The notes beneath the pieces were generated by a model. That model saw nothing but the letters and a program-made list of their open reading frames with translations. It had not been told where the DNA came from and did no database searches. A program made the translations under genes and the position numbers. Source: Parus major (lineage: Eukaryota > Chordata > Aves > Passeriformes > Paridae). From it: a stretch of 64,000 bases of DNA. The stretch covers positions 14,581,420 through 14,645,419 of the forward strand of contig NC_031770.1 of assembly GCF_001522545.3 (NCBI RefSeq). The letters run 5' to 3'. Below are positions 1 to 12,800 of this stretch, in pieces (the stretch's first letter is position 1; each line of letters opens with the position of its first letter).

Positions 1-870
1 CCGCGCACCGGATGATGCCCCCGCGGGGGGCGGTGGGCTCCTGCCGCCGGCGGCGCCTGGCGCCCCTCAACGAGGACAACGGGCGGTTCCTGCTGCTGGC
101 CGCCCTCATCGCGGCGTACCTGAGCGCCGGCGCCACCGTCTTCTCGGTCCTCGAGAGCCCGTCGGAGGCGGCGGCGCAGCTCCGCTGGAACCGGACCCTC
201 CACAACTTCAGCCGCATCTTCAACATCAGCCTGCCGGAGCTGCGCGCCTTCCTGCGGAGCTACGAGGCGGCCATGGCCGCGGGCATCCGCGTCGACGCCC
301 TGCGGCCCCGCTGGGACTTCCCCGGCGCCTTCTACTTCGTGGGCACCGTCGTCTCCACCATAGGTGAGCGCCGGCCCGACGGCCCCGCGGAGCAGACCCG
401 CCCGTCCGGGGGATGCCGCTGCCCCGGCCCCGTCGTTATAGCGACCAAAGTTTGGGGAGAGAGGCGCCGCCGCGTTGCTGTGGCAACAGGGGCTTCTCGG
501 CGCGTCCGGGTCCCTCTGTCCCCGCTGGCCTCCCGTCCCCAGGGTCGCGGTCCCATCGCCCCCACCCCGCTGCTCGGAGCCGGGGACCGGCGCCGCTCCC
601 GCCCCGCAGCGCTCCGGCTCCCGCGCGTTCGCAGGAGCGCCGGCCGTCGTGGCTGCGGGAGCCCCGTCCCTCCCCAGCAAACTTCTGCTGCCGGCGGCTG
701 GGCTTCTTCGTTCTGCCGACCCGCAGGAGCGAGCGGGGCCGGCCGCTGCCCGCCTAGCGCTGCCTGCCCCGGGATGCGCCCGCCGGGCGAACGGCTCGAA
801 TGTACCGGGAGAGGCGGCGCGGGGGCCGGCAGTAGCGGGCTGATGGGGATGCTGAGCGAGAGGCAGGCTT
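1..870. promoter_or_regulatory. CpG-rich island over KCNK12 exon 1 and the start of intron 1
   Basis: The first ~860 bases are strongly GC-rich and full of CpG, then composition drops abruptly to the AT-rich level of the rest of the window. The island covers exon 1 and about 500 bases of intron. This is typical of the 5' end of a vertebrate gene. The promoter and transcription start presumably lie left of the window and cannot be seen. The boundary was judged by eye, not computed. Confidence 0.75.
12..363 (+). CDS. KCNK12: KCNK12 coding exon 1 (N-terminus, M1, cap, first half of pore 1)
   Basis: This exon encodes residues 1-117 plus the first base of codon 118. It ends at ACC ATA G followed by the donor GTGAGC at 364, so the intron is phase 1 and splits the first glycine of the TIGFG filter, a position shared by many K2P genes. 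Two in-frame ATGs sit at 12 and 15. The 11 upstream bases contain no in-frame stop, so the true start may lie further left; the human N-terminus is roughly a dozen residues longer. The open frame continues past the donor to about 908, but that part is intron. Confidence 0.9.
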
Positions 871-3800
871 TCGCCGAGCCTGGCCGCTCAACTTGGTACC
901 GGCTTTAAGTGCTGGCAAAGTTAGGATGTGTATGTGTTTAAAGACGCGAGGCACACGATGTCGTGTCTTCCAGCTGTTAGCACGATACAATGTTTTCAGT
1001 GTATCGCTGCAGTTTTTCGTGTCCCATAGGTGTTTAGGGAAAGCGGCACTTTGTAAAGCAAATTATGAGTTTTTGTTTAACTCTGTGGCTATCTACTACT
1101 CTTGGACTATTGCCTGAGAAACTCTGTCCCTGAGCACGAGATTTTAGCGGTCTTAAGTCTGCCAGTTTTAAAGTTTTGTAGGAAGCCAGGTGTCTTCTGA
1201 ACATAAGCATCGTGTTTTTCCCTTTGTTGTAAAAGAAGAAACTTGCAGCTCATTGTTGCATTTACATTCATTAGGTATGGAAAATGTTTTATCAATAATG
1301 ACTAATCCGTATAATGGAGTCATGATGTGAGTACAGCAGTGTTGTCAGGTATTGTTACTTTTTGCATTGAAAAATCCAGTTAACTTCTGCTTTGCAATTA
1401 CATTTGGTAGCCTGGTCATTAAAACACTGTTTTAATGAAGCATTAAGATTTCTTCATCACAGGAACGTTTCTTTAAAAGAGATCTTTTTGACTGATCAGA
1501 ATGAATTAACAAAAAAAGCCAATGTTTTAACAAACCCATTCTTTCATTACACCTGCTGTGGGAAACAGAAATCTTCGGGTGATGTGTAAACACGCTGCTT
1601 CCCTGCCAACTGGCTTCTCTGAGGTTATTGAAATGCAAAATGTTTCCTCTTACTTCGCATTTGTTTCCATCTCCACCTCATTGCCCCTTCTGTAGTCTGC
1701 CATAGCTGGGCAGAGGGAGTGAAGGACTCAGCAGGGAGTTCTGCCTGGTCTTGACAGGTGTAAATGGCAGAACCAAGAGCTGTGTGTCTCGTATTCCTGT
1801 AGCACCAACCGAGGGCAGTGCTCTCTCCTTAGAGTAAGTAATGTCACATCTCACATGCGAGGTGGAGGCTGAAGACTGGGTTTTTTTTGATGTGCAGCAA
1901 AGGCTGGGTTCTGACAAATGTTCCCCAAATCGTACCTTCTCTTGGAATGCTACCTGCCAGTTCTTACTCCTGGATTTCTTACAGCACTTGGTGTGAGTTC
2001 AGAGAGCCGTAGAGCAAAGCTTTGCTGTGAGTGAGGAGATGCAGCAGAAGGTGGCTGGAAGCGAGGCTGAGATGTGCCTGTGGGCACAGTGAAGGCCATG
2101 GCAGAGCTGCTGTGCTGGGGGTGCCCATCTGCACAGCGTGGCAGGAGTACCAGCATCCTGAGGCTGCTGCGCTCCATCGGGCATGGCTTTCACCAGCTAC
2201 ATGTACAGCTCCTGCACATGAAGAGGAGCTGCTGCCCCCTCCTCAGCGCTTCTCTTCGTGTGCCTCTTCAAGCTGCTGCAGCTCGTAGAGGCAAAGCCCG
2301 TGGTGAGCTCAGCTGCAGCAGGGTTTCTTCCACCACACAGTTGTATTCAGTTATTTTTGGCAGTTCCTTTCAGCAAAAGCAAAAAAACCCAATGAATTCA
2401 CTAGTTTTCCCACTAAAATACGATGCTGTGCTCTTAGTCAAAGGTGCACAAAGCTGTCTGGCTCGTGGTCCCAGCACGGGAAAAACCAAATGGCAGCAAG
2501 ACATCACCTGGGTGAGCAGTTCCAAAGCCATTCTTTCAAGGTCCATTTTTGACCCTTCCAGCCAGCTCGTGTGTGCACCTATCCACCTGGACTAGCTTGA
2601 TTCCACCAGCAGCTCACACACCACATTATCCTGGCCCTGAGCAATTTGATTTACTTTTGTGTCACGCTTAATTGACAAGAATGCTGTTTTTACCCAACCT
2701 TGCCAAGACATGCAGAGTCAAAACAGCTTGCCTTCCTCAACAGCTTCATCAGTTACGTGTGTCAAAGCAACTTGGTTACTCCAGCTAAACACACCACTAC
2801 CCCAGCGAGGTGGTGGAAAGCTTCCTTACTCACTGCCTAACAAGCAGCAAGTATACTCAATGTCTCTCAAGGGTAAATCACCCACAGGTTACTCAGCTTC
2901 TCATCTGTAGAGGACTCCAACTCACTGGAATCTTGCTATGTCTTTTCAAGCCCTCGCTCTGTTCTCGACAGTTTTAATAAAACTACTAAATCTTTCACAT
3001 GTAGGCATTGAAATACAGTCATCTAGGGACAGGGCTGCAAGTTCTCCTGGAGCTTGTGTAGAGCTGAGCTGAGAAAGACTCCAGTTCTTCATCCTTCTGT
3101 GAGCCACAAGCATTAGGAATGGCCAGGCTGGGAGAGACCTGTTCTGTCCACACGCCTTGAGCTGGCTTTTTGCAGAGTCAGGAAGCTCCCCTCCTTCAGG
3201 TGCCTCCTTGGCTGCAGTTCTGCACTTTCCTAATTCCTCAGAGACACAATAAAACAGTCTGTGTGAGAAACATGTTAATGGGGTCTTTAAGAAGCGAGAG
3301 TTGAAATTCTAATTTTAAAGCATTTTCCTGAATAGCCCACAAAGTGGGTGGCTTATAGTCCATAAAACACCCTCTTGATAGCACTCTGGGCATTCAGTTT
3401 TTATTACTGTATTGTTTGTGCTTGAATAATGAAATGCCGAGTCTGTTTTCCTTAGACACATCTGGATTTTCAGAGCTATGTAAGAAGATCCTTCGGTCTA
3501 GTTTCTGATTGCTTGCTGTCAGGCTACGCCTTATATTCAGTCATTATTTTGCTCTCCAAAAGGTACTAGATTTCTAGGCTATTATTATTATTATTACTAT
3601 TATTATTATTATTATTGTTGTTACTTCTTTAAGGGGCAGCTAGGTAGAATTTATTCTTGATTGTTTGGTCTGACTGTAGACTTTGGTTTTCAGTTGAGTT
3701 TTTCTCTCCCTGCCCCCTCCCCCAAATGCAAACCACCTATTGTACTTTGTTAAAGACTGACAGCAAAACTATAACTCAGACCAGGTTTCTTCCTGGTAAA

Positions 3801-6800
3801 ATGTTACAGATGCAGGCATAATCAGTCCTACCTTTCCCCATATTCTGGTAGCACAGACTTATTCTGCCTAGCATACCAGGCAACTCTGGAATGCCAGAAG
3901 ATCTGGATTTCTGGCTCAGTCCATGAGTCTGGACTTTACACCCAGATTTTTTTCTTCTCTTAAGTGTTAGAATAAACCATAGGTATAGTAAAACATTTTG
4001 AAACATAGACACATTAAAATTGGATTCTAAGCTTCTTGTGTGTAAGTACATGTTCCAAAAATCAAGTGATAGAATTGATTTATAGAAATTCATACCAAAC
4101 ATTAAAAAAAGAGGTCAAATGAAGTACTCTGATATATAAAAGTGATTTTTTGATATAATATTTTTTTTGTAGCACCTTTACTGTGGGCAGATGATTTTGG
4201 GATGGAACATGTCTAGGTTATGTATGCTTGAGAAGTGCCCCTGGGAAGAAAAGATGCATGGATCTTCTCTCTGTACAGCTGTGCAGAGGTTACAGGTGTT
4301 GGGGGCACAGTGTGTGGGAGTGAGCAGGACTGTTCATACTTGCCTTATCCCTGAGGTATCCTGTTAAATGACTCAATATTCCTGTGGGCTGACAACTCCA
4401 TCCAAAGGGATGGGGCATGCTCTGCTCTTAAGAGACACAGCATTCTGTGTTTTCTGCCATCTCACTGGTTTGGCAGCTGTTCTCCTCTCCCTGCTTAGGA
4501 TGTCAGCTGGGTTAGACCTTCTCTCTGGGTCCTCTGCAGGGACTGGCATAGACAGTCTGGCATTTCTGCTTGTGCTCCACAACCTAAGCACCATAACAAC
4601 TCACTTCTAAAATATCCTCTGGCTCAGGATCATAGTCTTGTGAGAATATCTGTCAGTCCAGATGTTCTGCAGGTGTTAATTTAATGGAAGTGATGTGCAA
4701 AGCACACTTGGACAGCTCGGCAAGCACGGGTCAGGTGTTGGACTGTGCTGCCAGGAGCCAGGGGGTGGGCCTGTGAGAGCAGGCACTACAAGGATAATTT
4801 GGCAAGAAATCCCACAAATAACCAAGATGGTCTGAAGGTTTAAGGGGTAAATATATTTGTCCCATCTTCTTCACTGCTGTATTCCAGAACTGGAGCTGCA
4901 GCCACAGGAGGTTCTGGCTCTCTGCTGTCCCTGAATGCAGCCTCACTGTCTGTAGGGCCAGCCCAACCAAAAGGCAACAGCCAAACCAGAATGTGCACCT
5001 GATAAGCAGCAGGGTTACCTCCTCGGGGCTCTGCAGGTCTCTGGGGCTTGTACAGGCAGCTTTTGCAGAGGTTTCAGATTAGGGGGGAGTTGCCTCCAGA
5101 GCTGACCTTCTTAAAGTTAAGAAATAATCAAACAAAACCAAATGAGAAAGCAGCTGGAAGAGCCAGCAGTGTTATTAAGCTGCAGTGTCAGGTTATTTGT
5201 CTTTGCCATCTGATACACAGTCTGCAGGCAGAATGAGAGTGTGTTTCAGGCAGATCTGATCCCTTTGGTGCGTGTCATGTTTTGATCAATGTGCCGGTGG
5301 ATTTCTGACTTCTGACTGAGTTACTTTCTCACTCCTGTAATCTCAACAAAGAACAGAGAGCAAGAGGCTCAGAGGGCAGCAGGTCAGTGGTCAGCATATT
5401 TCTTTGGAGAGTTGTGATCCTGCACTGACTTTCCTCAGGTGAAGAATTGTCACCATAGCAATGTTTTCTGCTTGCCATTGCTGCATGGGAATATTAACTT
5501 CTTTGGGTGCCACTTGTAGGAATTTCCTTAAGTGTGTGGGCATAGGTTGGGAGCTCAGAGCAGAAAAGTAATCTAAATCACAGCTTGTTTCCTTGTAGTT
5601 GAGACCAACAACGCAAAGCTTTACTTGGGATACATCCACATAATTACGCAGGTGGTTTGAGGAGTCGCCACTGAAAGGTCACCATTTGTCATTTTGATCC
5701 TAAATTTGTTGGGATTTTATTCTAGAAGGCAGGAGGGAGGAACCCAAATACTTGAAATAAAACCCTTTCTAAAATTAAAAAAAAAAACCTGTGAAAAATA
5801 TTATTGTGATCTCAGTGCTTCTTAGGGTTTTCCTGCCACTATAGGGTTATGCCAGCCAGAAAATTAAGCTTTCACTGTGGTTTGGTCATCTAAACTGAAT
5901 GATCTCTACAGAGCAGTTCAGATTAGTTAATCTAAGCATTTCAGGTGTTTCTTTAATATTAAACCCTAGCTAAATGTTTCAAAGCATTAGCATCAGTAAC
6001 TGATGGAGAAGTCAAGGACAAACAAATTGAACTTCTTTTTGCCATGGCTGTGGAGTTTGAGGTGCTCAGCTGGAGCACTGAAGTGTGGGGTCTCCAAATT
6101 AAATGTCAAGCACCACAGCTTCGTAGAGCAGTCATCCAAAAACCAAGTTTTGCCCAGCATTACATGAGATATGGTCCAGCATCTCAGCAGTTAGGGGAGA
6201 TTTTATACTGACTTACGAGGTGCTGGTTCAGGTTCAAAACACAGATCAGCTGGAGTTTGCAATCATGGGTTCTCCATTTTTGCAGCCTTCAGGGTGCCTC
6301 TAGCTCGGGTCATTGAAGGATCAGTGTCTGCTTACTGAGCATGTGCTTCCTGCTCAGCAGAACATTCCATTTGGTCTTCAGTGATAGTCCTGGAAATACC
6401 TCTATTTTAGCTCCCTATGCATTTACAAGAGCTTGTAGATGTCATTGCAAACCAGACACTGGTGTGCCAAAGCACCCCTTTGACAGCTGTCCATCCACAT
6501 GTGGCTCCAGCCAGTCCCTCTCTATTACCAGGCAACCTCCCTGAAAACCAGTTATCGTGCCTGTGATAGCTGTGAGGAACCATAATTACCGAGTTTATCA
6601 GCTGCCCTGTTTGCTGCAGGCTCATAAAGCCAAATCCTGCTTGAAACTCTATGGCCTGTGCTCCCATTGAGCCCTGCCAGTCCCTGGAGTCTTCCCCCCA
6701 CTTTGTTCTCCTGGGAATGTGCCCCCTTTCCTTCTCATAGGGTTTACCTACTGCTGCTGCTCATCTTTCCCAGCCTGAACTTCTCCAGCTTCTTCTGCCT

Positions 6801-9800
6801 TCCTCCGATTAGTGTGTCCTTCTCCACTGGAAATTTGTTTGCTTGATTAACTCTCAAATATTTGTTTGATGTCTTTGCAGTCTTTCATGTTAAGAACTAC
6901 CAAAGAGGTCAGAAGTAAAGCTTTACAGTTTCTCTCTCTTCCTCATCACACTCATCCCCCTTCCATAGTGTTAATCCTGCTATTGACCCTCGTTTCTTTC
7001 TCAGTTTTTCTTCCTTCTCTGATTGTCTTCAGTTTAACACAGATCATGTGCACACCATCATTTTTTCTCACTTGTACCACAGGGTCATCTTTGCCAGCAC
7101 ATGGTCTCGTTTTTATGCAAGCTTTAATTGCTCTTCATTGTGGAGAGGAGAGGAAAACAATTACAGGGTTGTTCTGTTGGCAATTAACTTCATGTAACAT
7201 TACCTACTGCTGGCGGTGTGCTGGAAAACACAATGTCATTTCTTTATTTTAATGAATGCAGGAATACATTATCTTGAAAGCTGTTAAGTCAAAGAGAATT
7301 TTGCCTCTTGCCATAGTAGTATCAGGGTTAGAGCAATAGAAAAACAGCTTGGAAGATTTCATATGCAATTTTTAGACTGAAACAGCTTGATATTATTGAA
7401 AACATAACCTTTGGCCATGATCTGAATAAGCTTTGCTTACCTATATCAAAAGAGATAGTTTTTGTAGTGTGTCAGCACCAAGGGCATTTTGGGAAAAGAC
7501 ATTTAAGGACAAAAATTAGGGTTCGTGCTGGTGAACATTTGAAATGTGAAAGTCCTCCTGAGCACAATAAATGTTTGAAGTGATGATAATAAAAACCTTT
7601 TGTGAATAGAAACATTCTAGTAACAAACAGAATTATAATCCAAGGGGCAATTGCATAGCAATCCAGACAAATAAAATACCTCCTCAATAGCCTGCTTCTG
7701 CTGAAGTCAATAACAGACCAGTCTGCAGAGCTTTAGGAAATCCTACCTTAAGTACTTTATTGGCACACCAGGTTTATAAAACAAATGCACTTTTTATTAC
7801 TGTGTAAAATACATCCCCCTCAGCTCAGTGGGTTTGTTGATGGCACTGGCTGGCACACCTTGACATGGGAGGGTTTCAGTGCAATCTTTCTTGAATCAAA
7901 TAAGTAGAATGAAAATTAAATCTAATTGCGTTAGACAAGGCAAAGCATTAGCAGCCTTTACAAGTAATTAAAGCTTTGGAGTGGAATAAGATAAGAAATT
8001 GAATGGTTTGGTGTTAACATATGGGATTACTTCTTGTGGGTGAGGCACTGCTATTGCTGGTGTTTCAAAATCCACAGTAAGTGCACGGAAGGAGCAGTAA
8101 TGCCTTGATAACAGCTGTAGCCCTGCAGCAAGTCCTCACTGGATTTTACCCTTTCTGAGCTTGTCCCACTACAGCTTCTTCCCCTTTAGAAATTATTGGC
8201 CAAATGTTTCCCAATCTTTCTCAAGTCTTACACAGGCAAATTTAATCATGACAGAAACTGCAGCTAGAAGAAATTTGCCTGTGTGAGAGCTGAGTGAGAA
8301 ACTAATTCAGTAAATTTCAGTTAAAGCCAGATAAAACGCCTTTGGTTATTCATCATTAGATATTCTGTCATCTTGTTGCTCAGCCTGAGCATTGTGCAAG
8401 CAATATATTTCTCTCCTGAGGTCAAACAAAAAACACAGTGTCACTCATGCTCAGTGTGCATGCAGTCAGGTCTGCTTTAAGCCCAATGGAAACAGGAGGG
8501 AGTGACAGCAGTGTAAAGGTCTTAAATGCAAGTTGTGATTTTCATGAGAGAGGCAGAAACAAGCTGTTTGATATTTTGATTAGTTCATTTACAAAACCTG
8601 CTTCTGGCAGAGCTGTGAGGACCAGGAAAATCTCAGATAAAATCAAAAGCTCAAAACTGTCTTGGTAACGTGGTGGAGTTGTTCAGCATCATTAAATTTA
8701 AAAATAGTCAAGGGAAATGCATACTAAGGAAGGGTTAAATGAAGAAGTAGAAAATGGGAAATAACTGGTTAGTCAGCAGTCCTGACACCCTCTATTTCTG
8801 TTACAGTAACTTAAAATCAGGTCTTTTTGCCTTCATGAATGAATTGGAAGAGCTGCCTGAGCAAAAAGATACTTGAGAATTTGCTTCTTTGCTTTCAGCT
8901 GAAACTTCTTAAAATAAGGGCTCCATGAAGGTATATTTAAACCATTAAGAACCCCAGGTAGGTTTATCAGTTTTGGTTTTTGGTTTTTTTTTTTTTTTTC
9001 ATTAAATTGTAACTGTAGAAGTTTGTACAAAGATTTGAAATAAAAAAAATATAAATAGGCCTAATAGTGAAAAGGATGTTTTCACATCTAGGGCCTTTTT
9101 ATCCCTTGGATACATCTTTTATAGGCAAACTCTTTGTAAAGCAGAATAGCTGAGGCAACTCTCAAGAAACAGATGTTCTCTGAACACCTACCTACACAAA
9201 CACCAGTGGCAGAAGAAAAATATGCCACAAGTCTGTTGTTTAATCCAGTCAAAAGAGAAGCCAACAATATAACCATTGAACAGCCTTCCCCATCTGTAGG
9301 GCTCAGAAAGCCCACAAGTGACATCTTTTATCAGACTTCTTATGCAGGGCAATATGACATAGACCCAAGATCACTTGTGAAATTTAGATAATGCTGTTTC
9401 TTAGCCTGAGAGGAGAGATACTGTGAAATGTACTGGCACTGAAGTGACAGTACATGTGCAAGTATTCTGAAGAAGCCAACAATAGCTCAAGAATATAACA
9501 AAATTTGTATGCCATTTTTCACTTGGAAATCAGAAAAAAAAATGGCTCAACCTTGGATGTACACAGACATCTGAAATACAACTGCAAGTTTCAATAAACA
9601 TCAAAAGCATGTGTGAATGCTAATGTTTGAAATGACAGGGCATAAGCTTTTTTCTGTTAGGATGTTGCTTAGATACACTATTATCTACACAAAAAAAAAA
9701 ATTCTCATAAAAACATAGGGAAATAAAACGGAAACAGCTTTAAAGGATAAAAAATTATGATTGCAACAGAAATCTGCTTTGGAAACAATGTTCACCTAGA

Positions 9801-12800
9801 ATCATCAGCTGCATGAAGGCTGTAGGAAGGTCAGAGGAGGTGGCAGTGTCTAACTTTAGATATTGGACACATCTTAGGAGCAAGAAGGAACTGGCGATTT
9901 TTGGGGTCCATGAGCTCCACCATCATGTATATCCATGGTTACTGTGACACACTTCATATATTTCTTGGTTATCATGCTCTTGTTTTCTGTGTGTTTTTTC
10001 AAACAGTTACTCAAATGCAGGGGTGTTTCCTCTGTCTGAAGGTGTTTCAGAAAGCCCTGTGTTTTAGGTGATATTGGGCAGTGCAGTAAGCCAAGGCAGA
10101 TGCTTCTGCACACAACCTGGATTATGAGCAGGGGTTTGATACCCCCCTGACAGCTGTTAATGTGAGACTGTGGAGACCCTAAGCCTGTAGTGCAAAGAGG
10201 AGGTTTTTTCCACAGTAATACAACTTTGTCAAACAGCTGTGGAGCGTGTGGGATATATTTTTCCATTATTAACACCACCACCATTTCAGAGAAGATTATA
10301 GCAAAATGGTTTTCCCCAGCTGTTAGGAGAAGAAAAGAAAACAAGCCAGAGGCAGTGTGGCTAGAGGACACAAAATGATTCACACTACTACCTTCAGTGT
10401 TAAAACAAAACCCCATGGCTATATTTCTTAACTCCAGTATTTACAGATTCTTGACAATGACCAGGGATTGGATAATTAAGTTACCACCTTCCCAAGCACA
10501 CTGCTCATGAGAAATGTCCATCAAAAGACGTTTCTTAGAAGGAATGCATAAACATCTATGTTACAGTTGCTTTCCTGAGAAAGCAGCTACAATTATGAAA
10601 ACAAGATCAGAAGGTTTAATTTTCAGGGTGACAAGGCAGAACCCTGCAATCATCAGGTGTGGAGGCAGTCACAGGAAACAGCTCTGGGCTAGTTTAGATC
10701 GATGTACAAGGAGACAGGCTGCCACCAAAAGAAAGAACATCCTGCTCTCATCTCCTTTTTCTGGAAGTCCTCCTTTGTGAGGTGGTTTAGAACTAATTTA
10801 GGCAGCACTAACCCATATTCTTTCTGTTTTAACAAGCCATCAGAGTGCTTCAGCTGTGCCAAGGGGCAGAATAACTGATAAAACAGGAGGGCATTTAGTA
10901 GCATCTTGCTGAAGATTTGTCCAAGAAAGGCAGCATAAAATGAAGAAAATAATTTCAGTCTTGATTTTTATGACTGTAAACCATAGTCTGGCCCCAAGAG
11001 TTTAGGAGACAAGAAGACTGTATTATTTATAAGAACAATAAAACCTTAAATATTGAAAGAAAGTTTATGAACAATATTGTTCATAAATTGTTCATTGTCT
11101 ATGTTAATAGAGAAGGGAGATTCTCACACCACAGGACATGTCGACCCCTTTACAGTCAATTCAGCAAAAATAGTTCTAGTTTGTAGGTCCTGACTTTTTT
11201 ACTCTGTGTAGTTTGAATTCCTATTCCTGATTTTCATCCTTCTCTGAGCTTTATTCTCCACCATCTCCTTTTAGGAGAGGCTTCCTCTCCCTCATTTGAA
11301 ACCATCTTCTCTTGCAGTAGGATTAGCCAGAAAACTGAACATAAGCTTGCCAAAGACTTTGAGCCTCAAGCCTGTGACTCTCCCCACGTATTCCCTCTTC
11401 AGAGGGGCCTGCTTAGCAAGACCTTGGGCCAGAGCTGCTGCTCAGCTGGCAACACTGATGGCTTGGCACAAGTCAGTCCCTATTTGCTTGTACAAGGTGT
11501 ATAAAGAGCAGCTGGCCCCAGCCAGGGAACCATAAAACTGATTTAGAGACACTTCTGCTTCTTCCTTGGCTTGGTTCTGTGCCAAAGCAATTTCAGCAGA
11601 CCTCCTTCTGTATTTATTGGGGTTTGTCTTTAGGATAATGGCATGTGGTAGTGAGCAAGGGTGGACTTGTTTAGTTGGTCTTTGGCGTGCACTTCCTTTG
11701 CAGGCTGTACACAGAAAGGGCAACATGCAGTACAGCTGAGAAAAAAAGCTTGCCTACTTGTTCTGAGTGAAAAGAGCAAGAATACTGCTGCTGCCGGTGG
11801 AGCTGAAGCTCCAGTGTTTATCTTTTTAAGAGCCATGTATCACTCAAACATACAAAAGTTAGGCCACTTGAGCTAATAAATGTGCCCGCTGAGTACCCAC
11901 TAGATTCTGAAGATCTTTTTTGGAAAGCTCAACAAGAAGGTGTCAGCTTAGAAAAACACACTTGGGAAACCTGCTGCGAGGAGGAGAAGTTAAACATTCA
12001 CGAGCAGCCAGGTTTTGAGGAGGTTATTCCTCTCTCCTTCCCTGAGGTTTCTTTGGGGTCACCCCTAGTGCCATCAAGGTGGTAACAGTTGAGGTTTCTG
12101 AGATGAAACCTCCCCCTTACTCCTCTCAGTCCAGCATATCTGTCACCCTAAATACATTGCTGTGGATGTGTCACACGTGATAACCTCTCCTTAGGTTGTG
12201 GGGTCCCTTTCTCACCCCCCTGATGTTGTCAGGTATCAGCCCCACACGGCAGCACCTCTGCATGCAAGTACTCTGTGTCTGGGGTCATTCTTCACTTTCC
12301 CATCTCCAGGGAATTTCATGAGACAGGTTTTCCTGCAGCTTCTTATCCCTCAGTTGGCTGCCTAGTCCTCTTTACAGCAAAAGAAGTCCTTCATCACCAC
12401 CTCCCCTACAAAATTTCCTCTCCATAGCACGTGAGTACTCTGTTCAATCCCAACATCACAGCCGCCAGCACCTCTGGACTATTTCTTAATTCACCTTTTG
12501 ATTATTTAATGTAATTGGTACAAATTGATTTTTTATTTTTTTTTCCTAAGGGAAGCTTGTCTTATTTTAAGCTTACAATTCTATTAACTCTTTTTAAAAC
12601 CAGCATACATTAAAGAGGAATGAATGACCATGACCTTTTAGCCTGTGGTTTAAAGCATGGCCAGCAGAGAAATGCCAAGGGTGATTGATTCTGGTGTTCA
12701 CTGATGTCAGGCATCACAGCACTTTGGATAACCAATAACCTGATCACTGTTGTGTGTAAATAGAGTAAAACTGGTCCTGTAGAAAGCCTGTAATAATCAC

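Noticed and set aside
364..908. Open frame continuing from KCNK12 exon 1 to 908
   Set aside because: It runs through a good donor (ATAG|GTGAGC) and reads low-complexity GC-rich sequence; the pore motif is completed only by splicing to 17534.
9874..10416. 180-codon - strand open frame overlapping the first LTR
   Set aside because: It spans the LTR end and unrelated flanking DNA and has no recognisable retroviral or cellular domain; TSD evidence shows that the LTR/host border falls inside it.
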